From positions 6,820,001 to 6,884,000 of the forward strand of contig NC_016472.1 in assembly GCF_000226095.1 (NCBI RefSeq): a stretch of 64,000 bases of DNA, read 5' to 3'. Under the pieces are notes generated by a model, which saw only the letters and a list, made by a program, of their open reading frames with translations, was not told the DNA's origin and searched no databases. This document shows, piece after piece, positions 33,461-46,330 of this stretch; the stretch's first letter is position 1; each line of letters opens with the position of its first letter. The DNA comes from Thermothelomyces thermophilus ATCC 42464 (lineage: Eukaryota > Ascomycota > Sordariomycetes > Sordariales > Chaetomiaceae). Position numbers and translations under genes: made by a program.

Positions 33461-33972
33461 ATTAAGAAGGGGGAGCCAGAGTCGGTGTTTCGAAGTGTGG
33501 TCAGGAGACGAAATAGGTGGTCAAGCTCGAGCTTGCGCGTGTGTATGCGCACAACCGAGACGGTAGAAGGCGGCTGGAAAATCTGTACATAACGGCATCA
33601 GGAGCGGCAGGGGGGTAAAAGAGAGAGAGAGGGGACGCGTGTATAGGTTAACACGGACGTGGACTCGGAGGCTGCCACAAAGAAGGCACGTCCATGAGAG
33701 ACAAAAAATGCATCCAGTTCTACCTTTACCTAACGCTGTTCGACCAAGGGATGAAATAAAACGACATCCGCATCCATGCTGTTTATCAACCACCCCCGAC
33801 CAAGACTCCGCGTAGCCATTGAGGGAAAGAGGTAGAGCCATGCATTCCCTCATTCTATATGCAACCATTTTACCCCCTTCTCCTTTTTTTTAACTCTTCT
33901 TTCAACCCTCCTCATCCTCTATCTTTGGGCCGATGCCTAAACTCTATGATCCCCGCCTCTCGTTCCGTCGTT
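33461..33972. other. Convergent intergenic region, complex I subunit / BEACH gene
   Basis: 3' UTR sequence of both genes; no other feature seen. Confidence 0.5.
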
Positions 33973-36900
33973 TTACCTATCACGCTGAACCAAGTTCCAT
34001 TCCCACTGTCACCAAGTTAGCAACTTCCCGTCATACCTACAAAACAGAAGAAAGCAAGAGTCGGAGAAAGAAACTCACCACCCGGCCATCATCATCCCCA
34101 GTGTACACCAGCCCCGGCAACGGCGCGATGCACGTGATAGCCGCCTCGATGTTGGCGCCCGTCTCGCTCTTGAGATTGACGTGGTCCAGCCGGCGCATGA
34201 ACTCGAGCATCCACCGGCCCGACCTCGGGCCCACCGTCTTGCGCCACACGTTCACTACCCCCCTCTTGTGGCCCGTGAAGACGAGCTGGTTCTCCAGCCA
34301 CTCGTTCCCGCCGGACCCTTCGTAGAAGGCGCACGAGTGCACGTAGTCCTCGGCCGCCGCCTCGTGAGTCCCCGCGCAGACGTTCTGGTCAAGGATGAGC
34401 TCGCCGTTGAGCGTGTACAGCAGCACGTGCTGGCCCGCGCACAACATCACGTCGCCCGTCACGTCGTTGATCTTGGCGCACTCGACGCCCGGCCGGACCA
34501 GCGGCAGCTTGCGGATGAACTCGAGCCGGTTGAGATCCCAGAGGAAGGCAACGCCGTCCTGGGAGACGGTCAGGATCGTGCTGAACGCCTTGGACACGGC
34601 CATGTGCGTGACCGGGGTCTTGTGCCCGAAAAGGGAGGAGCGGAGTTGCAGGTCGACGAGCGGTTTGCTTGGGGAGGACTGGACCGTGTAAACGGAGACG
34701 ACGCAGTCCTCACCGGCCGTGATGAGGGTCTTGGAGTCGGCGAAGATGAGCGTCGAGATTTGGCCGATGTGTAGGTTCTCAAAGAGACCAGCGGGCTCCG
34801 ACGTGTTAGATGGGTCACGAACCTCAAGAGCGGCCAGAGGACTTACCTTTCTATTATCGCTCAGGAAGAAGCGCACACTGTTGTCGGTGTAGCCCCATTC
34901 GAGGAATTTATCGTAGTGTGGAGGGAGGTTGAGGCGGAACGGTGACGCGCAGAGAAGGCGATCGAGCTTGGGCACATAGGTAAGCGAAGCCACTCGCTCA
35001 CGGCTCTCTGTGACTTGTCAGTAGGTCTTTACAACGCAAAAAAAAAAAAAAAAAAAAAAAACACATGTGAGTGCCGCCGGGTCGCACCTAGCAGTGGGTA
35101 AGACACCCTGGTCAGAGCTCCGACAGATGTGTCCAGCCGCTTAATCGGACATCGGTCGTACTCCCTTGGTGGATGAGGCTTCGTGAAGACCTGGTGCGGA
35201 GTTTGTCCAAAGTTGTGGATGATCCCCGTGGTGATAGCCCGTTCCTGAGGATCCGTGATGTTATCAAGGTCTCTGGCGCCCTTGTACGACAGAGGATGGA
35301 AGACGTTCAGGTTTTCCACGGCCTGCTCCCCGCGCTGCTTGTAGCCGAAGACGAGATCGATCCATTGATGCAACCGCTGACTGACGTACGGGCTCTCCAG
35401 TGCTTCGCGGTTCTTCGCGATGAAGATTTTAGGGTCGCCCTTGGCCCACGGCGGCAAAATGACATTATCCACTCTGCCTCCGTCTCCCTGCCGGACACCA
35501 AAATTGTAGCCGTTGATGTTGGTCAGGAAGTCCGGAAGGTAGAAGAACTCCGGAATCAGCTCGCGCACGTCCGAGCCATTGTCGCGGGAGGCCGAATTCC
35601 AAGCGCCCTCGATGGAGAAGAACAATCGGTCAGGGTGGTCAAACGTGCCCCCTTGCAGCAGGACGAAGGACTGCACAAACGGCGGGAGCCGGATGAGGTA
35701 CGACGAGACGATCATCGCAGACGAATAATGCGTCCCGTAATGGAACGGTGTTTCGCCGATCTCGGCAAGACTCTTATATCTCATAGCAAAGTCGGCTGCA
35801 CGACCTGGCGACTGCGCTCCCATCGGCTTCGACAAGTCCCTGAACGAGGCCGGATTGTTGAGGTCGAGCTCCTCGCTGGTGTAGTCTGCCAGGACCCAAG
35901 GAAAGATGGGGTATTGGGTAAGGTCATTGAACGTCCGGCCTGCCATGGTGTTCACGAGCATGAGGTAGTGGAAATTGGATATCTCCCCCCTCTGCCATCG
36001 CTTCATCATGGGGTTCCATGCTGACGACTGGAAGATGCTGCCAAATTTAGCACCAAGCGTCTGCGGGGCCTCTTCGGTGAACCTAAGGCTTTCGAGGCGC
36101 CAGACATCCTCCGGGTTTGGCAGCAGACTCGGGTTGTTGGTGTGCGGCGTCATGGCTGTCAGCCTCGAATAGACCTCATCCCGCATGGCTGGGTTTATAG
36201 CGGTCAGGAGGTAGCTTCGGCCGTCGGTGAAGAAGATCTCAATGGCGACATCGCGGAACAGGAACCGCCGCTTCGATATGCTGAGCACATCCTGCCATTT
36301 CCAACTGCGCGACTCCTGGTCGGTGCGACCCTGATTTGGTCGCCTCTCGCCGGGCTTGCCGCCGGTGATGATGATGGAAAATGGATCGCGTTCCTCAGGC
36401 GGGGCTTGCCAGACGTTGATAATCTCTCCGTCTGCGCTCTGGAAGAGATTGTCCATGATGTAGAGGGCCTCCTTTCCGACGATCAGGATACCCTCAGAGG
36501 CATCGAGGCCAATGATTCGCGAGATGTTGAACACATTCAGGACAGAATCTCCCTGCTGGAGCCGCCTCATTACCTTCCTGTTCTTGTCCTCAAAGGTATC
36601 ATCACCTTCGGGCTCGTTAGGGTCATCCACCAGTTCGAAGTCTTCTTCCGGCGCAACGCTCTGTTGGTCTGCGTCTCCGGAAACCGGATCGGCATCTGCC
36701 GAAATGTCGGGATTATTTACACTGACACCAGCCTCGACGTCCGTGGACTGGGCGGGTGCTGGTGTCGTGGGTCGGGTTCCCTGTGTCGTTGAGGGGTTAC
36801 CGGGATTCACAGTGGCTCTTGAGTTCCCTGCAGCGCCATTGTTCTTCTTGGGTTGGAAATCCTGCTGCTGCGGACTAGGATACTGGGGAAGAAGTCTGAG

Positions 36901-39900
36901 GCGCATGCGATTCCTTCCCTCGGTTCGGTCCAACTGCCACTTGATGGTCTGTGGCTGGCTGAATACGGCGCCTGGCCGAGATAGGTCGCGCTCCATCTTG
37001 GCAAAGGTCGAGGCAAGGAAGGCATTGTCGTCCTGCAAATCTTGCAGGAGCCTCTGATGCTTGAAATGCTCCGTGAAGTAGATGCTCTTCATCCACGCGC
37101 TGTTGGCCATCTCGTGCCGAAGGAGGATATTGTCCCTCTCCAGCGATTCGGTGTGCCATTGCTTCAACTTTTCCTTCCTGTTCTTCAACCTCAGCTTGGA
37201 AGCCTCCGCTGTGCGATGATTCTCGGCACCGACAAAGTCCTCCCAGGACTTAGACATGCCACCCAAAAAGAGGACATCGAGCGACGGGCGATGTTGGTCC
37301 ACCCACTCCAGGAACGCAGCGTCATCCAGCTCGGTCAGTTTCTCAAAGCCTCGAGCCAGCGGCCGCTGATCCGCTGTCATGATTTGCCGAAAGATCTCTG
37401 CCGACTCTTCAGGCTTCTGAACAAGCATGATTCGCCAGAGCATTGCAGCGACGAGGCGGATGTTTTGTCGGGATCCGACGAGTTTGTTGTAAAGTTGATA
37501 CCAGAGAAGTTTCATGTAATCGTCCTCCATCGACAAACAACCGAGCAGGACCGCCTGCCAGTAGAGGAGCTGGTCCATGGTAGACTGAGCTTCAGAATCC
37601 TTCGTTTCGGGGTCGCCCATGTCTGAGAGTCTGAGCAGCGTGCATTTCAGGAAGGTCGAGCGAATCGTCGCAACAGCAGAACTGCACAATCGGACGCTCT
37701 TGAGCGACGAGACATCAGGCCGCTGGAGATATTCCAGCAATGTTCCCGTGAAGTTGATCATTGTTTCAGCTCCATTCATGAACGACCCCTCGAACACGGC
37801 CTCCGCAATGTGGAGGTTCAAACGCGCCAAGTTCTGCAGCGTCTTGGGTTCTGTGAGTACCTTCTGGTCAAGCTGGATGGTATTCTGCAGGTGCGTAATG
37901 ACATTCCGCAAAATGTATGTCTCAAAGTAGGCACGGTGCTCCTGGAAACCTGGGGGGACTTTTGAGAGAAGGCCGAATCCGTGGAACTCCTTCCTAACTA
38001 TTATCTGGTCGATGAACACGCTAATGATAAGCTCCAGAACGCCTTCCAAGACAGCATTGCTGGGACTCCTAGTCGTGGGTTTCTTCGTCGGAGACATGGC
38101 GAGACTCAGACGCGCGGGAGCTGGGGCAGAGGGCGGCGATTGGGACGTGACCAGGATGAACGATGACGGTCGGCGGAGAGGGGTGCCTCGACCTGGGCTT
38201 TGAGATGCTGGCTGGGTATCCGACGGCGCCGAATTAGCCGTTTTGATGATTGGAATCGCAGTCGACGAAGAGCCAGGGACCGGTTTGATGATGACATCGC
38301 CTCCCTCAAAGTTGAGCGTGTCTTTGGAGTTTAATTCCGTCTCAGCAGTGACCGGGTCGGAACTGACGACGATTGGATACAGGGCGGCACAAAGGTGTCG
38401 AACGTAGTCCGAAGAGAGTGCGAAGTCCCTGAAATTGACTGAACGGTTGTGCATATCAGACAAGAAACGAACAACAGTCTGAAGGACTGCAGCGTTCGCT
38501 GTGACTCTCTCCTTGTCAGGCAACTGCGTTCCTGAGAACGGCGTCAGTAGACTGTATGTGAGATGGGACGGGCTTACTCACTCCTTGGCTCGAGCGCCTG
38601 GCGCAGTTCCATGGAGCGCGCTCTGGGCCTCGTCTGAACAGCACTGAGACTCTCTCGGGAACTAACTGTTGCGTTGGGGTCGCGGGAGGGGGAATCTGGG
38701 TCATCTTGATATCTGAGAATGTCTCGCAGACCTTGCTGCAGCATAGCAGTTATGACGGGCAAGAGATCCGGAAACACGACGCGGCTGTCGCCGAAAATCT
38801 CCAGAAGGCTGAAGAAATCAAAGGATTTGTCAAAGTCGATATTGGCCACGTCATAGCCGAACAGGATGCTGAACAGGATCGGCCAGAGAGTCGCAATGTC
38901 CCACCATTGCTTCAAGCGATGGGCCATGATCCAGAAACCGCCAGTTTTGCTAGCAAACTTGGCCGTGTAGCCGGATGGCTGTGTGACAAGCAGGCGAGCC
39001 AGGATCTTGCAGCCAAGAACCACGATTTCCGGGTCGTTCTCTGCGAGCAGATAGAGAAGCCACTGCCCGGAAGTCAGCACGTATTCTTTCTTCTTCTTCG
39101 GGCCAACTCCGTATGTCACCTTGTTAGTCACGGTTTTGGCAAACTTCCGAATGTTGGCCAGGCCGGACTTGTCACACAGGAGCCGGGTGTACATCTCCAG
39201 GATCCTGATGCCCACCTCCTTCTTGGTGAGCATTCTCGAGCCCGCCACAGAGGAAGGACGGCCGCTCTCTGTCGTGGGCCTCCGCGAGACGCCGAGGCTA
39301 GAGGCGGCGGTTCGACCGCTTGTGGATGCCGGCTTCGGGGTCCGCGGCAGAGAGCCAGGCGCGGTGTGGAAGGCGTAGGTGATGAAAAGAGCAATGGAGC
39401 GATGAACCTCGGCATTGTAATTGCATTTCACAAGGCTCTCAAAAGAAGCCATGAAGTGAGGCATGATTTCTTCCGAGACCGTCTCGGCCTTCAGCGCATC
39501 CAAAAGCCTCTTAATGATCCCTACCCAAAACGGGTGAGCTTACCATACCCCGGAGGAGAGTACACAGAACTGGAACTTACGCATTCGGAGGAGCCGGCGG
39601 CTATTGAACTGGTGATGCTTGCTCTTGACCGCAAAAGTTACAAATTGTTTGTAGTATAGCTCCTGGGTCAGGGGTGACGACCTCCGCCATGTGTCGGGGT
39701 CGATCAGCAAAACCCGGTAGGCCAGCGGGTTAATGATGAAGGACTCGATCGGGTTTGCGTGCTTGTAGCCAACAAATTGGAGTATCAAACTGAGCAGCTG
39801 GAAACTCAACCGGTCCCTTGCCTCGTTAGTCAACGGAAGCCGCCATGCCTGCGACTGGGTGTCCGAGCCCGGTACGCCAAAGCCAAGTTTAGCGCGAAGC

Positions 39901-42203
39901 AGCATGCTCAGAATGGCGTAACCCTTGTCTCTTTCCATGGCCTCGCTGTTCCTCCAGCTGTTGCTGATGCAATGGAACATGAGCTCGACGGAGCGGAGCA
40001 GTTCATCGTCTGTGGACGACCGCTCGACGAGCTTGAGGGCCACAGGCGTGAAGCCTCCAAGCCTCCAAAGGTTGTCATCAAAATGATAGGGGTTAGCAGC
40101 AACTGGGTCGCCCGTGAGAAGTGAGATGCCGTTCAACCTGATCAGGGCATCGTTGATGCAGGGCACAGCTCCGTTGACGGCCACCGCTGATCCGCTCTTG
40201 ACGGTCGAGTGGAAGAGGCTGCTGGCCGAGCTCTTACACAGCGAACGAAAGAGCAGAGAATCCATGAACTTCCCATCCGCCGAAAAGACAGCCCGCGGAA
40301 AGTGACTGAGCAGCACCCGATGCTCCGGTACGATGCTGCTCGCTTTATCCCTGATGGCCTTTAGAATGTCCGAGTTCTCGTCCTTGCCCGGATGAAACAC
40401 CTCATTTCGGAGCCCGAGGGCAGCCGAGGCCTCGTAAGTCTGGAAGCCACCGAGACAATCCTGAAAATTTCCCTGATACCGTGGTCCCAGACGAAAGTAG
40501 ACGGCGAGCAGGTCATCGCTGAGGACATCCTCGAACAAGTGCGCCGAAGCCAGAGACCATTTGGAATGAACAAGTCCGGGGCCGAGCTGTGCTGCGAGCC
40601 CGCGCGGCGTCCCCAAGAAGCCCTGCACAGGGTTTGTCTTGCTACTGCTTGACGAAAAAGAAACAAAGCTCTCCGTGCTGGCGTTGGTAGGCGGGGCCGG
40701 GGGAAGGCTTGGGTAGGCAGCGCGGAGCTGCTCGGCGAACTCCCCATTGACGTAAAGGCTTGCCTTACTCGCAACCATGGTCTTGGGCCTGCGGTGAACT
40801 AGGGCAATATGGTACCATTGGTGCTCCTTGAACACAACCGACTTGAACCTCACACTGGGGCGCGAGGACGTGACTGATGTCTGGAGGATGAAGTTCTTGG
40901 TGTCCTTTTCAAGGTAGGCCAGAAGGAAACAGGTCTGGGTAGCGTCAAAGACCCCGAAGAGGGTTGTGTGGGAGCTCGGGTCAAACTTATCGATCCGGAT
41001 CCAGGCAGTAAAAGTGTACCCGGGAGCTGTCTGTGGCGGGAATGACCTGCCAAGATTCGCAAGCTCTATGGACGAGTGGCCATGTAGAGAGAGGTCGAAC
41101 TGGATAAAGGGGGGGCCGGCGTACTTCTCTGTCATGCTTAGACAGAACTCGGAAGTGGCGGGGTCCCGGCAGCTCAGCAAGAACTGCGCGTCTGCTAGCT
41201 GGCCAATGCCAAGTTGCATCAGAGATTTGCAAAGCGGCAGTGCTTTCTCCATCTCAAGCGTCGTGAGAACGCTGTCCTGAGCAAAAAGTAAGCGCAGCAG
41301 CCTGGACAGAACACCCGCCCCATGCAGAGCCTCGAGGTTGAAGAGCGAGACGGATGCCAGGTTTGACAGTGTTGACAAGACTAAGATCGATGCACGACTT
41401 GTCCCGACACCCGGTCCTCTTGGTATCGATTCCCAGAAGGCAACAACGGCCCGGATGATTTCGGCATTCCGAAGAACGGTGTTGGGACCAACGATCTCGC
41501 CCACCCTCTTCTCGATGGCTTCTAGGCTCGGCGCGGTGTCGTGTTTCGGCGATGATGGTCCTTCTATGGAATCCTCTGCCTCCCGGCGAGTGCCGTCCAG
41601 CGGCTCCGGGAGTTCGTCGGTATCCGTCCAAGCGGACACCGAGCGACATAGCTCGTCTAAGCGCTGGTCGTCCAGGGCGAAGGAGAGCAGCTTCCCGAAC
41701 AGCTGGCAGTTGGTCCAGAGATCCGAGTCGCCGCCTCCCACACCGATGCTGGCGATGGTCTGCTCCAGGGCTTCCCAGCCACCGCCATCTACCCTGTCCC
41801 GAAAGTATCGCCTGTTGCCCGGGTGGCCGCGGAAGGCGGCAGAGAGTGTCGCCAACACGACATGTAACAAGTCAAATATCGCCCTCCTCTCATCCTCCCT
41901 GCGCTTATGCGGATTGTAGAAACCAGAAAAGGACCGCAGAACGTCGAGCAGAGTCTGGAAACCGCGAAGATGGCGGAAGTCGTCCTGTGGTGAGGAGGGC
42001 GGCGCGGCGGCGGCGATGTGCTGATGAACCTGGCGAGTCCGGTCCACCAATTCCTCAATTTGGGGGTACGAGCCCTCTGGTGCAGACCGCACCGTGCCAG
42101 ACAGGCGTTCAAGGAGTGCCTGAAGCACCTCGGCGGCCTTGGAGGTTTGGAGGGTAGAGGCCGATGTCGACGCTCGATAGCGGCGCGATCGTAAGGGCAG
42201 CAT
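33973..42203 (-). CDS. bph1: BEACH-WD40 protein (Bph1/LYST/neurobeachin family), 2638 aa
   Basis: Six exons: 42203-39581, 39520-38582, 38531-35088, 35007-34847, 34795-34079, 34005-33973. Domains in order: helical/armadillo-like N-terminus; concanavalin A-like lectin domain about 395-560 (APGYTFTAWIRIDKFDPSSH, FKEHQWYHIALVHRR); PH-BEACH about 1880-2010 (GILIVGKEALYIMDNLFQSA); BEACH about 2030-2320 (RWQRGEISNFHYLMLVNTMA, QYPIFPWVLADYTSEELDLN, PFHYGTHYSSAMIV); WD40 repeats to the end, last exon WEWNLVQRDR. The family acts in vesicle trafficking, vacuole/lysosome size and cell-wall secretion. Introns are 60, 50, 80, 51 and 73 nt; all junctions keep frame. The third holds an A24/T24 run. The fourth is a multiple of three without a stop, so retained mRNA would still code. 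The start MLPLRSRRYRASTSASTLQT fits fungal homologues. Confidence 0.92.
35038..35061. repeat. A24 homopolymer in a BEACH-gene intron
   Basis: Twenty-four A on + (a T24 tract in the pre-mRNA) between donor 35087 and acceptor 35008. Confidence 0.95.
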
Positions 42204-44667
42204 TCTGGGTTGGTGCGTCGGCGCTCGATTTCGCCAGTCTGCCGATGGATTGGATTAGATGGCTATGATTCGGAGTCGGTGGAATCCCCAGAACCCATCG
42301 AGGGCCTAGGTTCGGGAGCTGGCAAGTTCGTCATCGACTCATCGACTGCCACGGACAGCCAAGCGAGGCCTGTCGCGGGTCTGGAAGGCAGCGACTGGGC
42401 CAACAGCACAGCAGCTCAAGGCTGCAGGATCTGGCTGCTCGATGGGGTTTCTGCAAATTGTTGCCGATAGAGCCGTGTGGGGTGTCGGGTAGTGAATTTG
42501 CGCAGTACGCACACACGCTCGAATCGACCTGCTTGCTGTCACGATCCTTCAGTCAGCGGGCTCTTCTTGTACTCCAGTTCTGCGGAATATGTTATGTTCA
42601 CCAAAGCATCCTATGCACGCCAAGCTAGCTGCTGCCTTGCAGCTCCCCGCGGTCATACAAAACCCTAACCCTGTGTACCTCTGAAGACTAATGGAGAGTC
42701 GGAGAAAAAGCGAGCAAGCCGAATGGATGGCTACCTTGATGGTCAGACCTGTCATGGTCAAAGTAATGCCAGTGATAAGGGGGGCACTATACAAATGGTC
42801 TGAATGTTGTTTCTTGCATGGACTGAAACGATCTATGAACTCTTATCCTCGCATCCGTTGACTCTTGTCAATTCCAGAAAGTGTTCTCTCGAAACATATT
42901 TAGTTGCTTGCCCTTACGCGTAAGTATTACAGATCGCGTTCGGGCAACTCCCTAGAATCATGGAGCACAGCATCGGCTCGATCGCCCAACAACTTCCTAG
43001 CATTGACTTCAAAAAGGAGACATGTTGGTTACAACGATCGATGTTTACAAAACTCGACCATTCCTATTTCCTCGTATGCTCCCAACGCTCTTCGAACCTG
43101 ACACACTACCACGCATTGTCCCCAGCATATCTACCAACATCATTGAAAATGCTGCGGCATTGTTATTGTCTAGGCTTTTTTCTTTTAAGCAAACGTCGTG
43201 GATACCCTAGATAGAGAATACGACGGATAATGTTTTCACAAGATCTGTGGCATCAAGGATATGCTCCACGAACCTGACCTGGCAACTTGGTTACAGTCCG
43301 CGGGTTATTAAAGTAGTCTCGACTTTTGCGCCCGAGACTAAGGTGGGCAACCAAAGGGGGCTGGTTTCGCATAGCCGAATGAATCATCTCTCAGTCGATC
43401 GATTTGGAGCGAGTGTTGCTCCGGAGGTCCAGTATGACCTATAATATTGCAACAGCTGACAGCTGATATTCCGCCTGGTGAATATGACACCGATAGGCTG
43501 TTCAACGAATCACCTTTTGCCCGATGGAGGAACTACTACGCTGTGCAATAATTATTTATGCACAAAGTGCAGTGCGCAATGTTTTTGACGGATACTCGCA
43601 CTGGTACTCCGTCCACTCGCGGAATCCAGGGTCTGCTGGGATCACGGTCGAGTCAGACGGACAATGCGATGCGACCCCTTGCACAGCTTCGTCGCTCGTG
43701 ACCCATCATCCGTCCCTGACAGGGAGCGGCGGGTTGGCAGGGGTGGAGATGACGCCCCGCCCTTGCACTACTTGGCTTGGCGGTGACGTGCCCGGAATCA
43801 GATCTGACCTCAACGTGCAAGCAGTCAACAGCGGACAGCGGGTCAAGATGTTTGACAGCTTATCAAGTTCCGGCTGCATTGAGCCAACAGAGGAAATCGC
43901 TGCCTCGCTCCCCCGGAACTGCACCTCCAACCGAGCTTTTACGACCTGGTCTGCCAGTGCAAGCCAGTGGAGAATGCAGGGCAGCCGAGCCCAGGGCAAG
44001 CCAAGGCAGCCAACCGTCTGGTACGCGGTGTGGACGGGACCAAGTCATGTACCCAGTAACTCCCAGTAGGTAACAGCCGGGGGTCCGAAAGCGGTGGGAG
44101 CTCAACTGGCCGCAGATCCCGGACAGTCAGCCTCGCCGCGGCATCTGCGTGCGACGCCTTTGTTTCACCGTACAATAGACGCTTTGGTGCGCAACTTCTG
44201 CCGGAAATAAGAATCGTTTACGTATGCTGCACGCTGCCTGCCTACCTATCTTATGGAGCTTCGCAACTGAGGAGTCTTGCACTTCGCCCACTGCACTTGG
44301 TGATGGCGGTATCAGGCTATCAGCGGCCTGGTGACTGTCCGATAAGCGCTGGTCCACCCGTTATCTCCCTTCCCCAGAGACAACACGCCCGGAGCAGGCT
44401 CATACGTGATTGGATGCCCCGCCTTGACTAGTCCGCATTAGGTGAAAGCGGGCCAAACCAGCATTGGTCTGAGGCAACTGCCAGCTGCGCCTTCCGTTAA
44501 AGCAGCTCCGGTCCTCTCCCACGCTCGCTGCTCCTCTCTTCTTCCTTCATCAAACCATCTTCCTCTTCCTGTTCGCCGAATCAAGGGAAGAGGTGACAGA
44601 CTTGCTTTTTATCCCCCGAGTTTCTCGAAGTCGCAATTTTTACGGCTTCGCCTCTCTTTCGTTCACC
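42204..44667. other. Divergent intergenic region, BEACH gene / protease gene
   Basis: The longest spacer (2.5 kb). The part from about 42700 to 43560 is visibly more A/T rich than the rest. No transposon protein, terminal repeat or gene was recognised. A telobox-like AAACCCTAACCCT lies at 42660-42672. Both promoters lie here. Confidence 0.55.
42660..42672. promoter_or_regulatory. Telobox-like motif AAACCCTAACCCT
   Basis: Two adjacent CCCTAA-type units, the fungal telomere repeat on the reverse strand. About 460 bp upstream of the BEACH-gene start. Tbf1/telobox-type factors bind such sites in promoters of some fungi; function here is inference. Confidence 0.4.
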
Positions 44668-46330
44668 ATGAGAGGCCTCGTCGCATTCTCGCTCGCAGCC
44701 TGCGTTTCGGCAGCGCCGAGCTTCAAGACCGAGACCATCAACGGCGAGCATGCCCCCATTCTCTCCTCGTCGAATGCCGAGGTCGTCCCCAACTCGTATA
44801 TCATCAAGTTCAAGAAGCATGTGGATGAGAGCTCGGCCTCCGCCCACCATGCCTGGATCCAAGACATCCATACCTCGCGCGAGAAAGTTCGTCAAGACTT
44901 GAAGAAGCGCGGCCAGGTGCCGCTGCTTGACGACGTCTTCCATGGCCTCAAGCACACCTACAAGATTGGCCAAGAGTTCCTTGGCTACTCTGGCCATTTT
45001 GATGACGAAACCATCGAGCAAGTCCGGAGGCACCCCGATGTAAGTTGACTCCAGGGCGATTGGGCTCTTTCCACATGCTGATCCACACGGGCGACAGGTG
45101 GAGTACATTGAGCGCGACAGCATTGTCCACACGATGCGTGTCACCGAGGAAACATGCGATGGCGAGCTTGAGAAGGCCGCTCCTTGGGGCTTGGCCCGTA
45201 TCTCGCACCGAGATACGCTCGGCTTCTCGACGTTCAACAAGTATCTGTATGCCGCCGAGGGCGGTGAGGGCGTTGACGCGTACGTCATCGACACCGGTAC
45301 CAACATTGAGCACGTCGACTTCGAGGGTCGCGCCAAATGGGGCAAGACCATCCCCGCAGGCGATGCTGATGTTGACGGCAACGGCCACGGAACCCACTGC
45401 TCCGGCACCATCGCTGGCAAGAAGTACGGCGTCGCCAAGAAGGCGAATGTCTATGCCGTCAAGGTTCTGCGCTCCAACGGCTCCGGCACCATGGCTGATG
45501 TCGTTGCCGGTGTCGAATGGGCTGCCAAGTCCCATCTGGAGCAGGTGCAGGCTGCCAAGGATGGCAAGCGCAAGGGCTTCAAGGGTTCCGTCGCCAACAT
45601 GTCGCTTGGAGGCGGCAAGACCAGGGCCCTCGATGACACTGTGAACGCTGCTGTCTCTGTCGGTATCCACTTCGCCGTCGCCGCCGGCAACGACAACGCC
45701 GATGCCTGCAACTACTCGCCTGCTGCGGCCGAGAAGGCTGTCACGGTTGGTGCCTCGGCTATTGACGACAGCCGTGCCTACTTCTCCAACTACGGCAAGT
45801 GCACCGACATCTTCGCCCCCGGCCTGAGCATCCTCTCCACCTGGATCGGCAGCAAGTATGCCACCAACACCATCTCTGGCACCTCGATGGCCTCCCCCCA
45901 TATTGCTGGTCTGCTGGCCTACTATCTCTCGCTCCAGCCCGCCACCGATTCGGAGTACTCGGTCGCTCCCATCACCCCTGAGAAGATGAAGTCGAACTTG
46001 CTCAAGATCGCCACCCAGGATGCCCTTACTGACATCCCCGACGAGACGCCCAATCTGCTCGCCTGGAACGGCGGTGGCTGCAACAACTATACCGCCATCG
46101 TCGAGGCTGGCGGCTACAAGGCCAAGAAGAAGACCACGACTGACAAGGTTGACATTGGCGCCTCGGTCTCTGAGCTTGAGAAGCTTATCGAGCACGATTT
46201 TGAGGTCATCTCTGGCAAGGTTGTCAAGGGCGTCTCGTCGTTTGCGGACAAGGCCGAGAAGTTCTCTGAGAAGATTCACGAGCTGGTCGATGAGGAACTC
46301 AAGGAGTTTCTTGAGGACATCGCTGCCTAA
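44668..46330 (+). CDS. prb1: Subtilisin-like serine protease, vacuolar protease B type (S8)
   Basis: Exons 44668-45039 and 45098-46330 (534 aa). Signal peptide 1-16 (MRGLVAFSLAACVSAA), I9 inhibitor propeptide about 42-130 (PNSYIIKFKKHVDESSASAH, HPD|VEYIERDSIVH), then the catalytic domain: D189 (DAYVIDTGTNIEHVDFEGRA), H221 (DGNGHGTHCSGTIAG), oxyanion Asn320 (AVAAGNDNADACNYSP), S386 (ISGTSMASPHIAGLLAYY). A C-terminal extension of about 100 residues, rich in Lys/Glu, follows. This matches cerevisin/PepC/Spm1-type proteases, which mature by removal of pro-regions and degrade protein in the vacuole. All catalytic residues are present. Intron 58 nt, phase 0. Confidence 0.93.

Noticed and set aside
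42660-42672. Chromosome end
   Set aside because: Only two telomere-type units, with unique genes on both sides.
42204-44667. Transposon or retroelement remnant in the longest spacer
   Set aside because: No transposase, reverse transcriptase, terminal repeat or target duplication could be seen by eye.
44948-46279. Minus-strand frame of 443 codons over the protease gene
   Set aside because: Antisense shadow; the + strand has the complete catalytic triad.
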